Below are positions 1 through 8,700 of a stretch of 15,537 nucleotides of DNA, one piece after another. The position numbers were made by a program, and so were the translations under genes. The notes under the pieces were generated by a model. The model made no database searches. It was not told where the DNA came from and saw nothing but the letters and a program-made list of their open reading frames with translations. Within the stretch, counting starts at the first letter, position 1, and each line of letters begins with the position of its first letter. Source of the stretch: an uncultured Acidobacteriota bacterium (GTDB lineage Bacteria > Acidobacteriota > Terriglobia > Terriglobales > Acidobacteriaceae); the NCBI GenBank assembly GCA_903832475.1, contig CAILBQ010000083.1:1-15537 (forward strand), read 5' to 3'.

Positions 1-62
1 CAACCCCATCTCCTGCCAGTCTCCGCGAACAAGCGATACCCGTTCTCGGCGATAATCGCTGA

Positions 63-515
63 ATGAATGCTGTGAATTGGGACGACCGTGCTGTTGAGGA
101 GCGCTGGTGCAACGAACGTCGTAACATCGTCACCGAATACCTTGCCAAACAAGGCCTGGTTCACGGCGAGATCGGTTCCTGGCCCGCGTGGCATGTCGCC
201 CCTTATGTTTCGATCTGGGCTATCGAGAGCCTGCGAACTCCCGGCTCGGTCGGTTGGTGGGCCATCTGTGGCGATCTTCCGACGGACTATCTTTCGGCAG
301 CGACCGTCAAACATCCCAGGAAGGTGATGATTGCCTTTGCTGACGCCTGGAAAGAGGTTGCCGAGTGCATGGTCAACCGCGTTCCTCATTCCAGCATGAG
401 ATACGGGCCGTCTGAACCAAACCCTGACCTTTCATCCGATCTTGAAAACCGTTCCAACCTACTCCGCCGATTCGCCGAAGATGATTCCGTATGGGGCCCT
501 GAATACGACAGATGA
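63..515 (+). CDS. DUF4826-type hypothetical protein
   Basis: A 150-residue soluble protein with no signal peptide or membrane segment. It is tryptophan-rich, and its centre (about residues 60-80) carries a WWAICGDLPTDY stretch that I recognise from the DUF4826 family, small single-domain bacterial proteins of unknown function; that assignment is from memory of the family. The length fits a complete member. The ATG at 63 is directly preceded by an in-frame TGA (60-62), so no longer start is possible. No clear ribosome binding site is seen just upstream. It converges with the minus-strand gene at 601-1353, leaving an 85-bp gap. The window edge is too close to tell whether it belongs to an operon with an upstream gene. 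No enzymatic motif is visible and no function is claimed. Confidence 0.75.
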   Translation: MNAVNWDDRAVEERWCNERRNIVTEYLAKQGLVHGEIGSWPAWHVAPYVSIWAIESLRTPGSVGWWAICGDLPTDYLSAATVKHPRKVMIAFADAWKEVAECMVNRVPHSSMRYGPSEPNPDLSSDLENRSNLLRRFAEDDSVWGPEYDR

Positions 516-600
516 GCGACGAACCCACGGCATCCATCAGCAAGTTTCCGCACCAATCGCGTCCGCCCGCATCGTACACGCGGAGCCGTTGGTGAAAAAG

Positions 601-1353
601 CTATTCGAAGTCTTCTACGCGGTATAAGTCCATGGGATACGCGCTATTTCTCCTTGGATGATGGCGGAGATAGATGACTCGGATCTTTGAACCGGCCTTG
701 TATTCGTCCTCGCAATCGGAAGTTGATCCTTCGAAGCGCTCGTTCCGGTCTGTGCGAAATTCAAAACCAACTGTGAACCTCTTCTTATCTGGTACACACG
801 AGGTGACTGTCCCTTCGGTCACCCAGCCCAGTCGGGCCAGCCGGCGATCTCGGTACAAAACGCCCACCAAAGTGAGACCCAGGCTGGTAAAGAACATCAT
901 GATGATATGAGGAAACAAGTCCCAGCCCGTCCACCACACCCAGTCTCGTGGATGATTCACCGATGGATCGGACGGCAGAAACAGAACGGAAAGCTGTTCT
1001 CCGACTCGAGGCACGGGACGTTGGCCCTCTGGTATTTTCGCCTTACCACGGTATGCCGCCCCTGCGGCTTGGAATGCGTAGACCGCCGTGAGCGAGTGTC
1101 CGCTGAGAATTCGGGTGACGGTGGCCGCTGTCACTTGGCCTTGCCTTGAAAGGGCCTTACGATGCTGCACCTTTTGCATGGTGAGATAGCCAAAAGAAGT
1201 GAACCAGACAAGCCCGCCCCCGACGAGAAAAACAATCGCCGTCAACAGAAATTGCGAATCGTTCGAATACAGGAATACCCGGCGCGGAACTCCAGCGTTG
1301 AGCTCTTCCAAAGTTGGCTCCCGTGCAGCAGCATCTTTAGGCACGCCGAACAT
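601..1353 (-). CDS. Membrane protein with two DUF3592-like domains
   Basis: A 250-residue membrane protein. Two hydrophobic segments are clear, at about residues 35-58 and 146-167. After each comes a similar soluble segment (about 72-135 and 178-245). Both begin with a G-x-V-T-x-x-T-V-T pattern, continue through a beta-rich stretch (YAFQ / FEFR) and end with G-x-x-(L/I)-x-V-(L/I)-(F/Y)-L followed by prolines. This matches the general build of DUF3592 proteins, whose function is unknown, and suggests an internal duplication of a helix-plus-beta-domain unit. The start is well supported: an AGGAG (complement of 1362-1366) lies 8 bases before the ATG. It is transcribed away from the FUSC gene and converges with the DUF4826-type gene. 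The role is unknown; envelope localisation is inferred from the helices. Confidence 0.75.
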   Translation of the reverse strand: MFGVPKDAAAREPTLEELNAGVPRRVFLYSNDSQFLLTAIVFLVGGGLVWFTSFGYLTMQKVQHRKALSRQGQVTAATVTRILSGHSLTAVYAFQAAGAAYRGKAKIPEGQRPVPRVGEQLSVLFLPSDPSVNHPRDWVWWTGWDLFPHIIMMFFTSLGLTLVGVLYRDRRLARLGWVTEGTVTSCVPDKKRFTVGFEFRTDRNERFEGSTSDCEDEYKAGSKIRVIYLRHHPRRNSAYPMDLYRVEDFE

Positions 1354-1431
1354 TCCAAGTTCTCCTGATTCTAGGTCGACAGAGGATGGATGTTTTTCTG
1401 GTGTGAGCGTACCACGGAGGTGTCGGGGAGC

Positions 1432-1457
1432 GCCGGGTCTCGCTTCTGAGACCGGGC
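1432..1457. repeat. REP-like hairpin (CTCGCTTCTGAG core)
   Basis: An imperfect inverted repeat with a six-base loop GCTTCT (1442-1447). GGTCTC at 1436-1441 pairs with GAGACC at 1448-1453, and three further pairs follow beyond one G-G mismatch. The 18-base core GGTCTCGCTTCTGAGACC is identical at 8963-8980 and 9288-9305. It lies between two divergent genes, about 30 bp before the FUSC start, so it could also affect that gene's leader. Confidence 0.7.
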
Positions 1458-1484
1458 CTTCCCTTCAGATGATGTAATCAATTC

Positions 1485-3728
1485 ATGCCCGGCAAGCCCC
1501 CGTCCTTGGCGAATCTCCGCGAGCAAGCCTTGTCCTTCGCCTATCGCATGGACTGGATGCGCGGCCTGCGCGCGGCGACCGCCCTCAGTACCCCGCTCCT
1601 CCTCGCCGACGTCACCGGACTTACCCACCTCGGCTGGACCGCCCTTGGCGGCATCGAAGCCATCGTCTCCGACGCCGGAGGCCCGTACCGCAGCCGTCTC
1701 GCCCGTCTTTCGCTCGTCACCGTCGCCGGCAGCTTCGCCATCTTCCTGGGCACGCTGGCCGGCAACGACCTGCGCTGGGCCCTCCCCGTCACCCTGCTTT
1801 TTTGCTTTGCCTGGACCTACTCCACCGTCCTCGGTCAGCCATTCGCCTCTGCCGGCCTGCTCATCCAGGTCATTTACATCTGCGGCGTCGGCGAGCCCGA
1901 GCCTTTCCTGAAAGAAGCCCTCCTCCGCGCCGGATTCCTGCTTGCCGGCGGTGCCTGGGCTACGCTGCTCTCGCTGATCCTCTGGCCGCTCGACCCCTAC
2001 CGCCCCGCCCGCCGATCCGTCGCCGAATGCTATCGCGCTCTCGGCGCTTTCCTGGCCAGCACCGCCCGCCTGCAATCATCCCCGCACACCGCCGACGACT
2101 GGCACCGCGCCAACCGCGAACACAAAATCCAGCTCCGTCAGCTCATCGAGCGCGCCTGGGAAGCTGTCGCCAGCGTCCGCGCCCAGACCATGGCCGAAAC
2201 CGCCCCCGGCCGCCAGCTCATCGTCCTGCTCGAAACCACCGACCTCATCCTGCAGCGTGCTGTCGCCCTCGCCGAACATGCCGAAGCAACGACTCCCCTG
2301 CTCCACCCCACCGCCTGCACCCAGGCCGGACTTGGCTTCGCCAGCCTGGTGGAGCTCGCCGCCGCCAATGAATCGGTCGCCTCCCTGCTCCTGCGCCGCA
2401 GGTCCCGCCTGAACCTGCAAGTCCCAAACCAGGACGCCGCCGCCCTCCGCGCCACCCTCGCCCAGTTCCCCGCCTCGCTCCGTCTCTGCCTGCCCCAGGA
2501 CGATCCCGACGGGCACTTCCTCGCCCGCCAGCTGGTCGAAATCGCCTCCAACCTCGACACCGCCGTCGAAACCGCGACTGCCCTTCGCCAGGGAACGCCT
2601 GCACCGGCCGCGCCCGCCGAACCCGAACCCTCGATCGCCGCACCCTCTCCTTTGATCTCGGCCCAACCCAACGCCCGTGACCTTCCCTCCGCATTGGACC
2701 GGCTCGCCGCTAACTGGTGCTGGACCTCGCTCTCCCTGCGCCACGCCCTCCGCGTCGCCCTGGTATGCGGCTTCGATGTCTGCCTGATCGAAGAGCGCCA
2801 CCTCGGCCACGGCTACTGGCTCATGATGACCTCGCTAATCGTCCTCCAGCCCCACGTCTCTGGAACCCTCCGCCGCGGCCTTCAGCGCGTCGGCGGAACT
2901 GTCGCCGGAGGCATCCTGGCTGCCGTCCTGGCTTTGGTCCTGCACTCCCAGCTAGCCACCGGCCTCGTCCTCATCCCCCTCGCCGTCCTGGCCCTGGCCC
3001 TGCTGCCCATCAATTATTCCGCCTACGCCTTCTTCGTCACACCCACCTTCGTCCTCGCCTTCCTGCGCCATCCCGGCGACTGGCAGCTGGCCCTGATCCG
3101 CGTCGGCAACACCATCGCCGGAGCCGCCATCGCCATCGCCGCCATGACCGTCCTCTTTCCCGCCTACGAGCGCGAACGCATCGCTGGCTACCTGCAAACC
3201 AGCCTCGCCGCCAACCGACGGTACCTCGAACGCCTCATCGAGAGCTGGCGAACCGCTAACCGCGACCCGCGGCCCCTGGCCCTTGCACGCCGCGCCACCG
3301 GCCTGGCTCACAACGACATGGAAGAATCCGTCGAACGCGTTCTCGCCGAAAGCTGGGCCCGCAAAACCTCCTCGGAATCCCTGCTGGCTTTCGCCGCCTA
3401 TCTTCACCGCTTCTCGCAATCCATCACCGGCCTGGTTTCCATCCCCGGCAACTGGGACTGGAAAGCCTCCCCACCCGTCCGATCCCGTCTCGCCGCCGTC
3501 CACGAACGCCTGCTCTGGTTCGAAAGCTACCTGCGCTCCCCGTCGCAAGCCGCAACCTCAGAATGGCCTCCGCTGTTCGCTTCGTCTCCCGGCGAAGCCG
3601 CCCCGGCCGTCCTCACCCCCGGCGAACGCCAGCTGGTCCGCCTCGAACGCCAGACCCACGTCATGCGCCGCCACCTGGAAATTCTCACCGCCAATTCCAC
3701 TCCATCCGCCACACCCCTGCTGAAGTAA
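1485..3728 (+). CDS. FUSC family membrane protein (putative aromatic acid exporter)
   Basis: A 747-residue inner-membrane protein with the two-lobe layout of the FUSC/YccS/ArAE superfamily, whose characterised members export aromatic carboxylic acids. The N-terminal hydrophobic block (about residues 28-170) holds several transmembrane helices. A long soluble region (about 175-415) follows, with an Ala/Pro-rich linker near 370-395. A second hydrophobic block (about 419-560) starts with RHALRVALV and carries HGYWLMMTSLIVLQP, a stretch typical of the FUSC_2 domain. The tail (about 560-747) is soluble and helical. The substrate cannot be told from sequence. The usual small membrane-fusion partner (AaeA/HlyD-like) is absent from the neighbourhood. 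The ATG at 1485 has only a weak purine run upstream. Third codon positions are strongly C-biased, as in the next plus-strand genes. Confident on family, not on transport direction or substrate. Confidence 0.85.
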   Translation: MPGKPPSLANLREQALSFAYRMDWMRGLRAATALSTPLLLADVTGLTHLGWTALGGIEAIVSDAGGPYRSRLARLSLVTVAGSFAIFLGTLAGNDLRWALPVTLLFCFAWTYSTVLGQPFASAGLLIQVIYICGVGEPEPFLKEALLRAGFLLAGGAWATLLSLILWPLDPYRPARRSVAECYRALGAFLASTARLQSSPHTADDWHRANREHKIQLRQLIERAWEAVASVRAQTMAETAPGRQLIVLLETTDLILQRAVALAEHAEATTPLLHPTACTQAGLGFASLVELAAANESVASLLLRRRSRLNLQVPNQDAAALRATLAQFPASLRLCLPQDDPDGHFLARQLVEIASNLDTAVETATALRQGTPAPAAPAEPEPSIAAPSPLISAQPNARDLPSALDRLAANWCWTSLSLRHALRVALVCGFDVCLIEERHLGHGYWLMMTSLIVLQPHVSGTLRRGLQRVGGTVAGGILAAVLALVLHSQLATGLVLIPLAVLALALLPINYSAYAFFVTPTFVLAFLRHPGDWQLALIRVGNTIAGAAIAIAAMTVLFPAYERERIAGYLQTSLAANRRYLERLIESWRTANRDPRPLALARRATGLAHNDMEESVERVLAESWARKTSSESLLAFAAYLHRFSQSITGLVSIPGNWDWKASPPVRSRLAAVHERLLWFESYLRSPSQAATSEWPPLFASSPGEAAPAVLTPGERQLVRLERQTHVMRRHLEILTANSTPSATPLLK

Positions 3729-3752
3729 CCCAAAAGTCGCGCACCATCCTCC

Positions 3753-3782
3753 GTGCCAGCGGAACCATTTGCGGGATACAAT
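3753..3782 (+). promoter_or_regulatory. Possible promoter for the TPR gene
   Basis: A TACAAT hexamer (3777-3782) lies 18 bases after GTGCCA (3753-3758), which is a poor -35. It sits in the 216-bp gap between the FUSC stop and the TPR protein start. The -10 match is good and the -35 match weak. Nothing else in this gap was recognised. Confidence 0.25.
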
Positions 3783-3944
3783 CGTCCAATAGTCGATGGG
3801 CCTGCTCCAGCCCCGGCCTGACGCCTCGTTTGCGAGTTGGAGACAGCCCAGCCCACAAATTCTGTCGCAGGCGGTCGAGCAGTCCATCCATCCCCAAAAG
3901 CGCTTGCCGAAGGCGCGTGGGAAAGAGAGCGTGGACTGCCGAAT

Positions 3945-6155
3945 ATGACGGAACTGCACCAATCCAACTTTTGCCGGATACTCGATCGCCCTTCAGTCAA
4001 ACTGGCCGGCGCTGCCCTGGTTGCCACCCTTCTCAGCATTTCACCCTGTCTTTCCGCGCAAACCGCACCTGCCGCGCCGCCTCAGGCTCCTCCAGCCCAG
4101 ACCGCTCCCGCTCCCGCGAAAAATCCCGTCGACGTAGCTCCCGTCCCCGCCGCCAAACCCACTCCCGGACCCACCCCTGACCGTTCGACGGCCTACTATC
4201 ACTCCGCCCTCGCCCACACCTACGAGGACATGGCCACCAACTACGGCCGCCAGGAATACGTCACCCGCGCCATCGAGGAGTACAAGCTCGCCCTCAACGC
4301 CGACCCCAATTCCTCAGAATTGGCCACCGGCCTGGCTGAGCTCTACTTCCGCGTCGGCCGCATCGCCGAGGCCATCCGCACCGCCAAAGATCTCGTCCAG
4401 AAAGACGACACCAACCTCGACGCCCACAAGCTCCTCGGCCGCATCTATCTTCGCTCCCTCGGGCAGGAGCAAGGCCCGAATGGTCAGTCGACCCCCAGCG
4501 CCGAAATGCTTGACCTCGCCATCGCCGAGTTCACCCGCATCGTCGCCCTCGAGCCTAAGAGCCTCGAAGACCGCCTCCTCCTCGGCCAGCTCTACACCGT
4601 CAAGCACGATCCCGCCAAGGCGGAAGCCCAGTTCAAAGCCGCCCAGGACATCGAGCCCGCTTCCGAAGATGTGATCCTCAACCTCGCGCGCCTCCACGCC
4701 GAAGGCGGCGACCTCAAGCGCTCCGCCGAGATCCTCGAAGCCGTTCCCGTCAGCGACCGCACCCCCAAGGAAGAATTCGCACTTGGCGCCGCCTACGAGC
4801 AGCTCAAGGACAACAAGAAGGCCATCGCCGCCTACCAGCGCGCCGTCGACATGGACCCCGAAAACCTCGACGCCCAGCGCTCCCTCGGCCAGGCCCTCCT
4901 TGCCGACAATCAGCTCGACGCGGCCCTCAAGCAGTTCCAGCAGCTCGTCGCCGCCGATCCTGAAGACACCGCCGCCCTCGACCGCGTCTCCGAAATCCAA
5001 CGCCGCCAGGGCAAATACTCTGAAGCTCTCGTCACCATCCGCAAAGCCCGCGCCAAGGACCCTAATTCCCTCGAAGCCGGCTATAACGAAGGCTTGCTGC
5101 TCGACGTTCTCGGCCGCTATGACGAAGCCATCGCCGTCTACCAGAAAATGTCCGAGCTGACCGAGCACGCCAACGGCGCCTACACCCAGGAAGAGAAAGC
5201 CAACCGCAGCGTGTTCCTGGAGCGTCTTGGCTCCGTCTACCACGAGCAGAACAAGACTCCCGAAGCGATCGCCGCTTATCAGAAGATGATCGACCTTGGC
5301 GGAGACTTCGCCAAGCGCGGCTACCAGGGCCAGGTCGACACCTATCGCGACGCGAAGATGTTCGATGAAGCGACCGCGGTCTGCCGCAAGGCCGTCGCCG
5401 CCAACCCCAACGACCGCGACATGAAGCTGCTTCTCGCTTGGCAGCTCGCCGACACCGGCAAACTCGAAGAAGGCCTGGCCCTCGCCAACGGCATGCTCGA
5501 CGGCAAACCCGGCGACCGCGAAGTCTACCTCCAGATCTCGCAGATCCAGCTTCGCCTCAAGCACTGGAAAGAAGCGGAAGACGCCCTCGCCAAAGCAGAG
5601 CCCTACGCCACCAAGACCGAGGACAAGGCTAACCTCTACTTCCAGAAAGGCGCTCTCGCCGAGCGCGAAAAGAAATACGATCAGGCCGAGCAGTTCTTCC
5701 ACAAAGTGCTCGAAGTCGATCCCAACAACGCCATCACCCTCAACAACCTCGGCTACATGCTCGTCGACAAGACCAGTCGCTATCAGGACGCCCTCAAGTA
5801 CATCCGCAAGGCCGTCGAACTTGAGCCTATGAACGGCGCCTACCTCGACTCACTTGGCTGGACCTACTTCAAGCTCGGCCAATACGAGCAGGCTGAAGAC
5901 AACCTCCGCAAGGCCGTCGAGCGCACCTCCACTGACCCCACCGTCCACGATCACCTCGGCGACCTCTACGAGAAAACTGGACGCATCCGCCTCGCCGCAG
6001 CGCAATGGGAAATCTCCATCGCCGAGTTCGCCAAGTCTGCCTCCGCTGACGTCGAATCCACCGAAGTTGCCAAGGTCCAGAAGAAGCTTGAAGGCGCCCG
6101 CGTCAAGATGGCCAAGCAGGAAAGTCACATCGGCGACAACAGCAAGCAGCCGTAA
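3945..6155 (+). CDS. Secreted tetratricopeptide-repeat (TPR) protein
   Basis: A 736-residue protein built almost wholly of TPR units. The frame is open from a TTG at 3837, but the ATG at 3945 is preferred because a classical signal peptide follows at once: basic start, hydrophobic core (about residues 20-33) and a probable SA|Q cut near residue 38. An Ala/Pro/Gln-rich linker (about 38-80) leads into tandem 34-residue repeats to about residue 710. The last repeats (NNLGYM, LDSLGWTYFKLGQY, HDHLGDLYEKTGR) are especially canonical. TPR arrays bind proteins, so a periplasmic or outer-envelope scaffold is the likely role; the partner is unknown. No catalytic domain is fused. It stands alone between the FUSC gene and a strong hairpin, so it is probably monocistronic. 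A 462-residue reverse-strand open frame inside it is a codon-bias shadow. Confidence 0.85.
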   Translation: MTELHQSNFCRILDRPSVKLAGAALVATLLSISPCLSAQTAPAAPPQAPPAQTAPAPAKNPVDVAPVPAAKPTPGPTPDRSTAYYHSALAHTYEDMATNYGRQEYVTRAIEEYKLALNADPNSSELATGLAELYFRVGRIAEAIRTAKDLVQKDDTNLDAHKLLGRIYLRSLGQEQGPNGQSTPSAEMLDLAIAEFTRIVALEPKSLEDRLLLGQLYTVKHDPAKAEAQFKAAQDIEPASEDVILNLARLHAEGGDLKRSAEILEAVPVSDRTPKEEFALGAAYEQLKDNKKAIAAYQRAVDMDPENLDAQRSLGQALLADNQLDAALKQFQQLVAADPEDTAALDRVSEIQRRQGKYSEALVTIRKARAKDPNSLEAGYNEGLLLDVLGRYDEAIAVYQKMSELTEHANGAYTQEEKANRSVFLERLGSVYHEQNKTPEAIAAYQKMIDLGGDFAKRGYQGQVDTYRDAKMFDEATAVCRKAVAANPNDRDMKLLLAWQLADTGKLEEGLALANGMLDGKPGDREVYLQISQIQLRLKHWKEAEDALAKAEPYATKTEDKANLYFQKGALAEREKKYDQAEQFFHKVLEVDPNNAITLNNLGYMLVDKTSRYQDALKYIRKAVELEPMNGAYLDSLGWTYFKLGQYEQAEDNLRKAVERTSTDPTVHDHLGDLYEKTGRIRLAAAQWEISIAEFAKSASADVESTEVAKVQKKLEGARVKMAKQESHIGDNSKQP

Positions 6156-6187
6156 CTCGCTGCCCGTTCGTACAGCTTCATACAATG

Positions 6188-6223
6188 AAGAGAGCCGCAA
6201 CGGTCGCCCGTTGCGGCTCTCTT
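6188..6223. terminator. Bidirectional hairpin terminator
   Basis: A perfect 16-bp stem (6188-6203 with 6208-6223) enclosing the loop TCGC, placed in the 84-bp gap between two converging genes. GC-rich in the core and ending in CTCTCTT on the plus strand, it has no long T-run on either side, so it is a strong but not textbook intrinsic terminator. It probably serves both the TPR gene and the sugar-binding lipoprotein gene. Confidence 0.7.
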
Positions 6224-6239
6224 ACTTTCCACCTATCTC

Positions 6240-7229
6240 CTACTGCTGATGCTCCGCCGCCGACCGCGCGTAGACATCGACGTTGGCCTTATCCACCAGC
6301 GCCGATCCCGTGTCGATAAAGTACGGATACTCCGCAAACGCATCCGCACTGAAGTCTTTCTGCAGGTTCTGCGGCTTGTTGTGAAAGACCTCGTCCAGCT
6401 CCTTCAGCCCAACATAGGCCATGGTGAAAGGCTTCTGCGAGATGGTCGCTTCGATCGTCCCATCCTTGATCTCCGCCAGCGTGTCCTGCTCGACGTCCAT
6501 GGCGATCACCACGCGATCGGTCACCTTCTGCCGCCGCACTGCATCCGCGACCACCTTGCCCGAAGAAGCTTCGAGGCAGATGAACGCCGAGACTTTCGTC
6601 GCACCCGTTTGCGTCAGATATTGCTGCGTATTGTCGAACGCATTGCGGGCGTCGCCCTTGATGTCCACCACGTCGAGAATCTTGATCTCCGGATGCGTCG
6701 CAAACACGTCCTTGTACCCCTTCAACCGCTCGTCAAGGTTCGGCTGCCCCGGCATCGAGAAGAACACCACGTTGCCCCGGCCGCCCAGCTTCTCCACCAC
6801 TCGCTGACCACCCAGGTGACCTGCCGCCAGGTTGTTCGTTCCGATGAAAAATAGACGATGACTGGAAGGCGCATCGGAGTCCATCGTGATCACTGGAATG
6901 CCCGCCGCAATGGCTGCTTCGATCCCCGGCTTCAACAGCGCTTCATCCGCGACTGAAATCAAAATGCCGGACGGCTTCGCCGCCACCGCGTGATTCAACT
7001 CCTGTAGCTCTGCCTGCGGATCGTAGTTATCCGGTCCAGCTACTTTCGCCGTCACATGATACCGTCCTGCCGACTGATTGAATCCAGCAACGGCAGTCTT
7101 CCAATACGGCAATGCCAGATTCGCTGACACCAGGTAGAACGTCTCAGACTTGTCGTGCCGGGCGCAGCTGGTCACTAAAAGCAGTGTGGGCGTGAGTGCC
7201 AGTACAGCGAGTCTTTTCGCGAATCTCAT
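6240..7229 (-). CDS. Periplasmic sugar-binding lipoprotein (ABC transporter, Peripla_BP_4 / RbsB-like)
   Basis: A 329-residue substrate-binding protein. The ATG at 7229 is chosen over the one at 7235 because a full AGGAGG (complement of 7237-7242) lies 7 bases upstream of it, against 1 base for the other. The N terminus has a lipoprotein signal with lipobox VTSC (acylated Cys at residue 22). The body follows the ribose/xylose-binding fold: a YWKTAVAGF-type opening, PSGILISV, an IAAGIPVITMDSD stretch in the first lobe, an IGTNN/AAGHLGG turn, and a SQKPFTMAYVGLK motif near the C terminus. These families bind sugars or related small polar molecules and deliver them to an ABC permease or a sensor. 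No ATPase or permease gene lies beside it, so here it is an orphan binding protein. The ligand is not predictable from sequence alone. Confidence 0.85.
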   Translation of the reverse strand: MRFAKRLAVLALTPTLLLVTSCARHDKSETFYLVSANLALPYWKTAVAGFNQSAGRYHVTAKVAGPDNYDPQAELQELNHAVAAKPSGILISVADEALLKPGIEAAIAAGIPVITMDSDAPSSHRLFFIGTNNLAAGHLGGQRVVEKLGGRGNVVFFSMPGQPNLDERLKGYKDVFATHPEIKILDVVDIKGDARNAFDNTQQYLTQTGATKVSAFICLEASSGKVVADAVRRQKVTDRVVIAMDVEQDTLAEIKDGTIEATISQKPFTMAYVGLKELDEVFHNKPQNLQKDFSADAFAEYPYFIDTGSALVDKANVDVYARSAAEHQQ

Positions 7230-7536
7230 AAGCATTCCTCCTGGAACAATTCCGAATTCGTAAGGGTGAGAGCTTTCGTCTGGCTCGACGTGTTACGAGT
7301 CTCATGTCGTGTGCCAGCCTATCTAAAAAGCACCCGGAAGTGTACTCCGGACGCTGAACAATGTCCAACATTCTTCCTCTCTACCATAAGGCCTTCCGTC
7401 CGGCATCGAGACGGAGAATGGGACTTAAAACCCGCTGTCATGACAACTTTGCTCGGCTCCCCTCGTCGACGCGGTATACCCTAGGGCCAGCGAGGAGCCC
7501 AGTGAGCCAGGGACGAACTTTCAGCGAGCGCCGGCC
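7230..7536. promoter_or_regulatory. Divergent intergenic region between sugar-binding protein and dGTPase genes
   Basis: About 300 bp with no credible gene, from which both flanking genes must be transcribed. Visible items are the AGGAGG ribosome binding site for the minus-strand gene (7237-7242), a 10-bp palindrome TGTCATGACA (7436-7445), and a TATACC hexamer (7475-7480) some 57 bp before the dGTPase start that could serve as a -10. No convincing -35 at proper spacing was found. The palindrome could be an operator half, but nothing shows it. Confidence 0.35.
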
Positions 7537-8700
7537 ATGACCAGCCACTCCGACTCCCACACCGCCTTTGCTCTTCCACCCGCTCTCGCCGTCCCCACCG
7601 GTGATTCGGAACCCCTCTCCCAGCGCGCCTTTCCTGAACCGCCTCACGCCTATCGATCCGAGTTCGCCCGCGACGCGGCACGCATCCTTCATGCCAAGGC
7701 CTTCCGCCGCCTCGCCGGCAAGACCCAGGTCTTCTCCCGCCGTGCTATCGAAAGCGACCACTCCCGCAGCCGCCTCACTCACACTCTCGAAGTCTCCCAG
7801 ATCGCCCGCACCGTCGCCTCCACGCTCGGCCTCAACGTCCCCCTCGTCGAAGCCCTCGCGCTGGTCCACGACATCGGCCATCCGCCCTTCGGCCACGCCG
7901 GCGAAGCAGCCCTCGACCAGGCCCTCCGCGCCCACGGCCTCGGCTTCGATCACAACCTGCACGCCCTGCGCATCGTCACCACCTTCGAAGAACGCTACGC
8001 CGGCTTCCGCGGCCTCAACCTCACCCTCGGCGTCCGCGAGGGCATCGTCAAGCACTCCCGCGACTACCCCGCGGATCGCTTTCCCGAACTGGCCGAATAT
8101 CTCCTCAATCAGCAGCCCCCTCTCGAAGCCCAGCTCATCGATATCGCCGACGAAATCGCTTACCTCACCGCCGACCTTGAAGACGGCCTCGCCGCCGGCG
8201 TCCTCCGCCTCGCCGACATTGACGACCAGCTCCCCCTCTTCTCCGGCCTCTACGCCGAGGCCCGACAGCGATACCCCGCCGCCCCGCCCCGCTTGCTCAC
8301 CAACGAAGCCCTCAAGCAAATGCTCAACGCCCTGGTCACCGACCTCATGCAGGAAATCGCTGCCCAGGTCAAAGCCCGGCACATCGCGTCGCTAGAAGAC
8401 CTGCGCCACGCCCCGCACCGCATTGCCCGCCTCAGCGAATCCATGGAAGAGCATCGCCGCCAGACCAAGGCCTTTCTCTACGCCAACCTCTATCTGTCCC
8501 CCGTCCTCGAAGCCGAACATGACCACGCCGTTGAGGTCATTCAGACCCTTTTCAACGAATGGACAGCCGATCCCCGCCTGCTTCCTTCTGACCACATCGC
8601 CCGCGTCTCGGAAGAAGGCGTACCGCGCGCCGTCGCCGACTACATCGCCGGCATGACCGACGCCTACATCGAACAAGCCTGGCAAAACCACCTCAGATAA
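7537..8700 (+). CDS. dgt: Deoxyguanosinetriphosphate triphosphohydrolase-like protein (HD domain)
   Basis: A 387-residue cytoplasmic HD-superfamily phosphohydrolase of the dGTPase type-2 group. These enzymes hydrolyse dNTPs to nucleosides plus triphosphate and help control the dNTP pool. The family signature is complete: YRSEFARDAARILHAKAFRRL with GKTQVF (about residues 39-66), SRLTHTLEV giving metal ligand His82, LVHDIGHPPFGHAGE giving His111-Asp112, and IDIADEIAY giving Asp205. The length is normal for the family, so it appears intact. The ATG at 7537 starts a poorly conserved 35-residue extension and has no strong ribosome binding site, so the true start could lie slightly downstream. True nucleotide preference varies in this group, hence 'like'. 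No neighbour shares its pathway, and it is followed by a repeat-rich gene-free stretch. Confidence 0.92.
   Translation: MTSHSDSHTAFALPPALAVPTGDSEPLSQRAFPEPPHAYRSEFARDAARILHAKAFRRLAGKTQVFSRRAIESDHSRSRLTHTLEVSQIARTVASTLGLNVPLVEALALVHDIGHPPFGHAGEAALDQALRAHGLGFDHNLHALRIVTTFEERYAGFRGLNLTLGVREGIVKHSRDYPADRFPELAEYLLNQQPPLEAQLIDIADEIAYLTADLEDGLAAGVLRLADIDDQLPLFSGLYAEARQRYPAAPPRLLTNEALKQMLNALVTDLMQEIAAQVKARHIASLEDLRHAPHRIARLSESMEEHRRQTKAFLYANLYLSPVLEAEHDHAVEVIQTLFNEWTADPRLLPSDHIARVSEEGVPRAVADYIAGMTDAYIEQAWQNHLR

Noticed and set aside
3..62. 3' end of an upstream gene in frame with the TGA at 60-62
   Set aside because: Only 19 codons are visible, with no recognisable domain, so a real gene end cannot be told from chance.
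1371..3548. Several long minus-strand frames opposite the FUSC gene (1371-2075, 2076-2810, 2952-3548)
   Set aside because: They are Gly/Glu-rich shadows of the C-biased plus-strand codons, and the plus strand encodes a recognisable FUSC protein.
3837..3944. TTG start at 3837 for the TPR protein
   Set aside because: It would put 36 unrelated residues before a clear signal peptide; the ATG at 3945 gives a normal secreted protein.
4314..5702. 462-residue minus-strand open frame opposite the TPR gene
   Set aside because: It is the mirror of a strongly biased, high-GC coding sequence. Its translation is low in complexity (Gly/Val/Leu/Glu-rich) with no family resemblance, whereas the plus strand encodes clear TPR repeats.
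6289..6297. DnaA-box-like TTATCCACC
   Set aside because: A single site with one mismatch inside a coding sequence and no cluster of boxes around it, so it does not indicate oriC.
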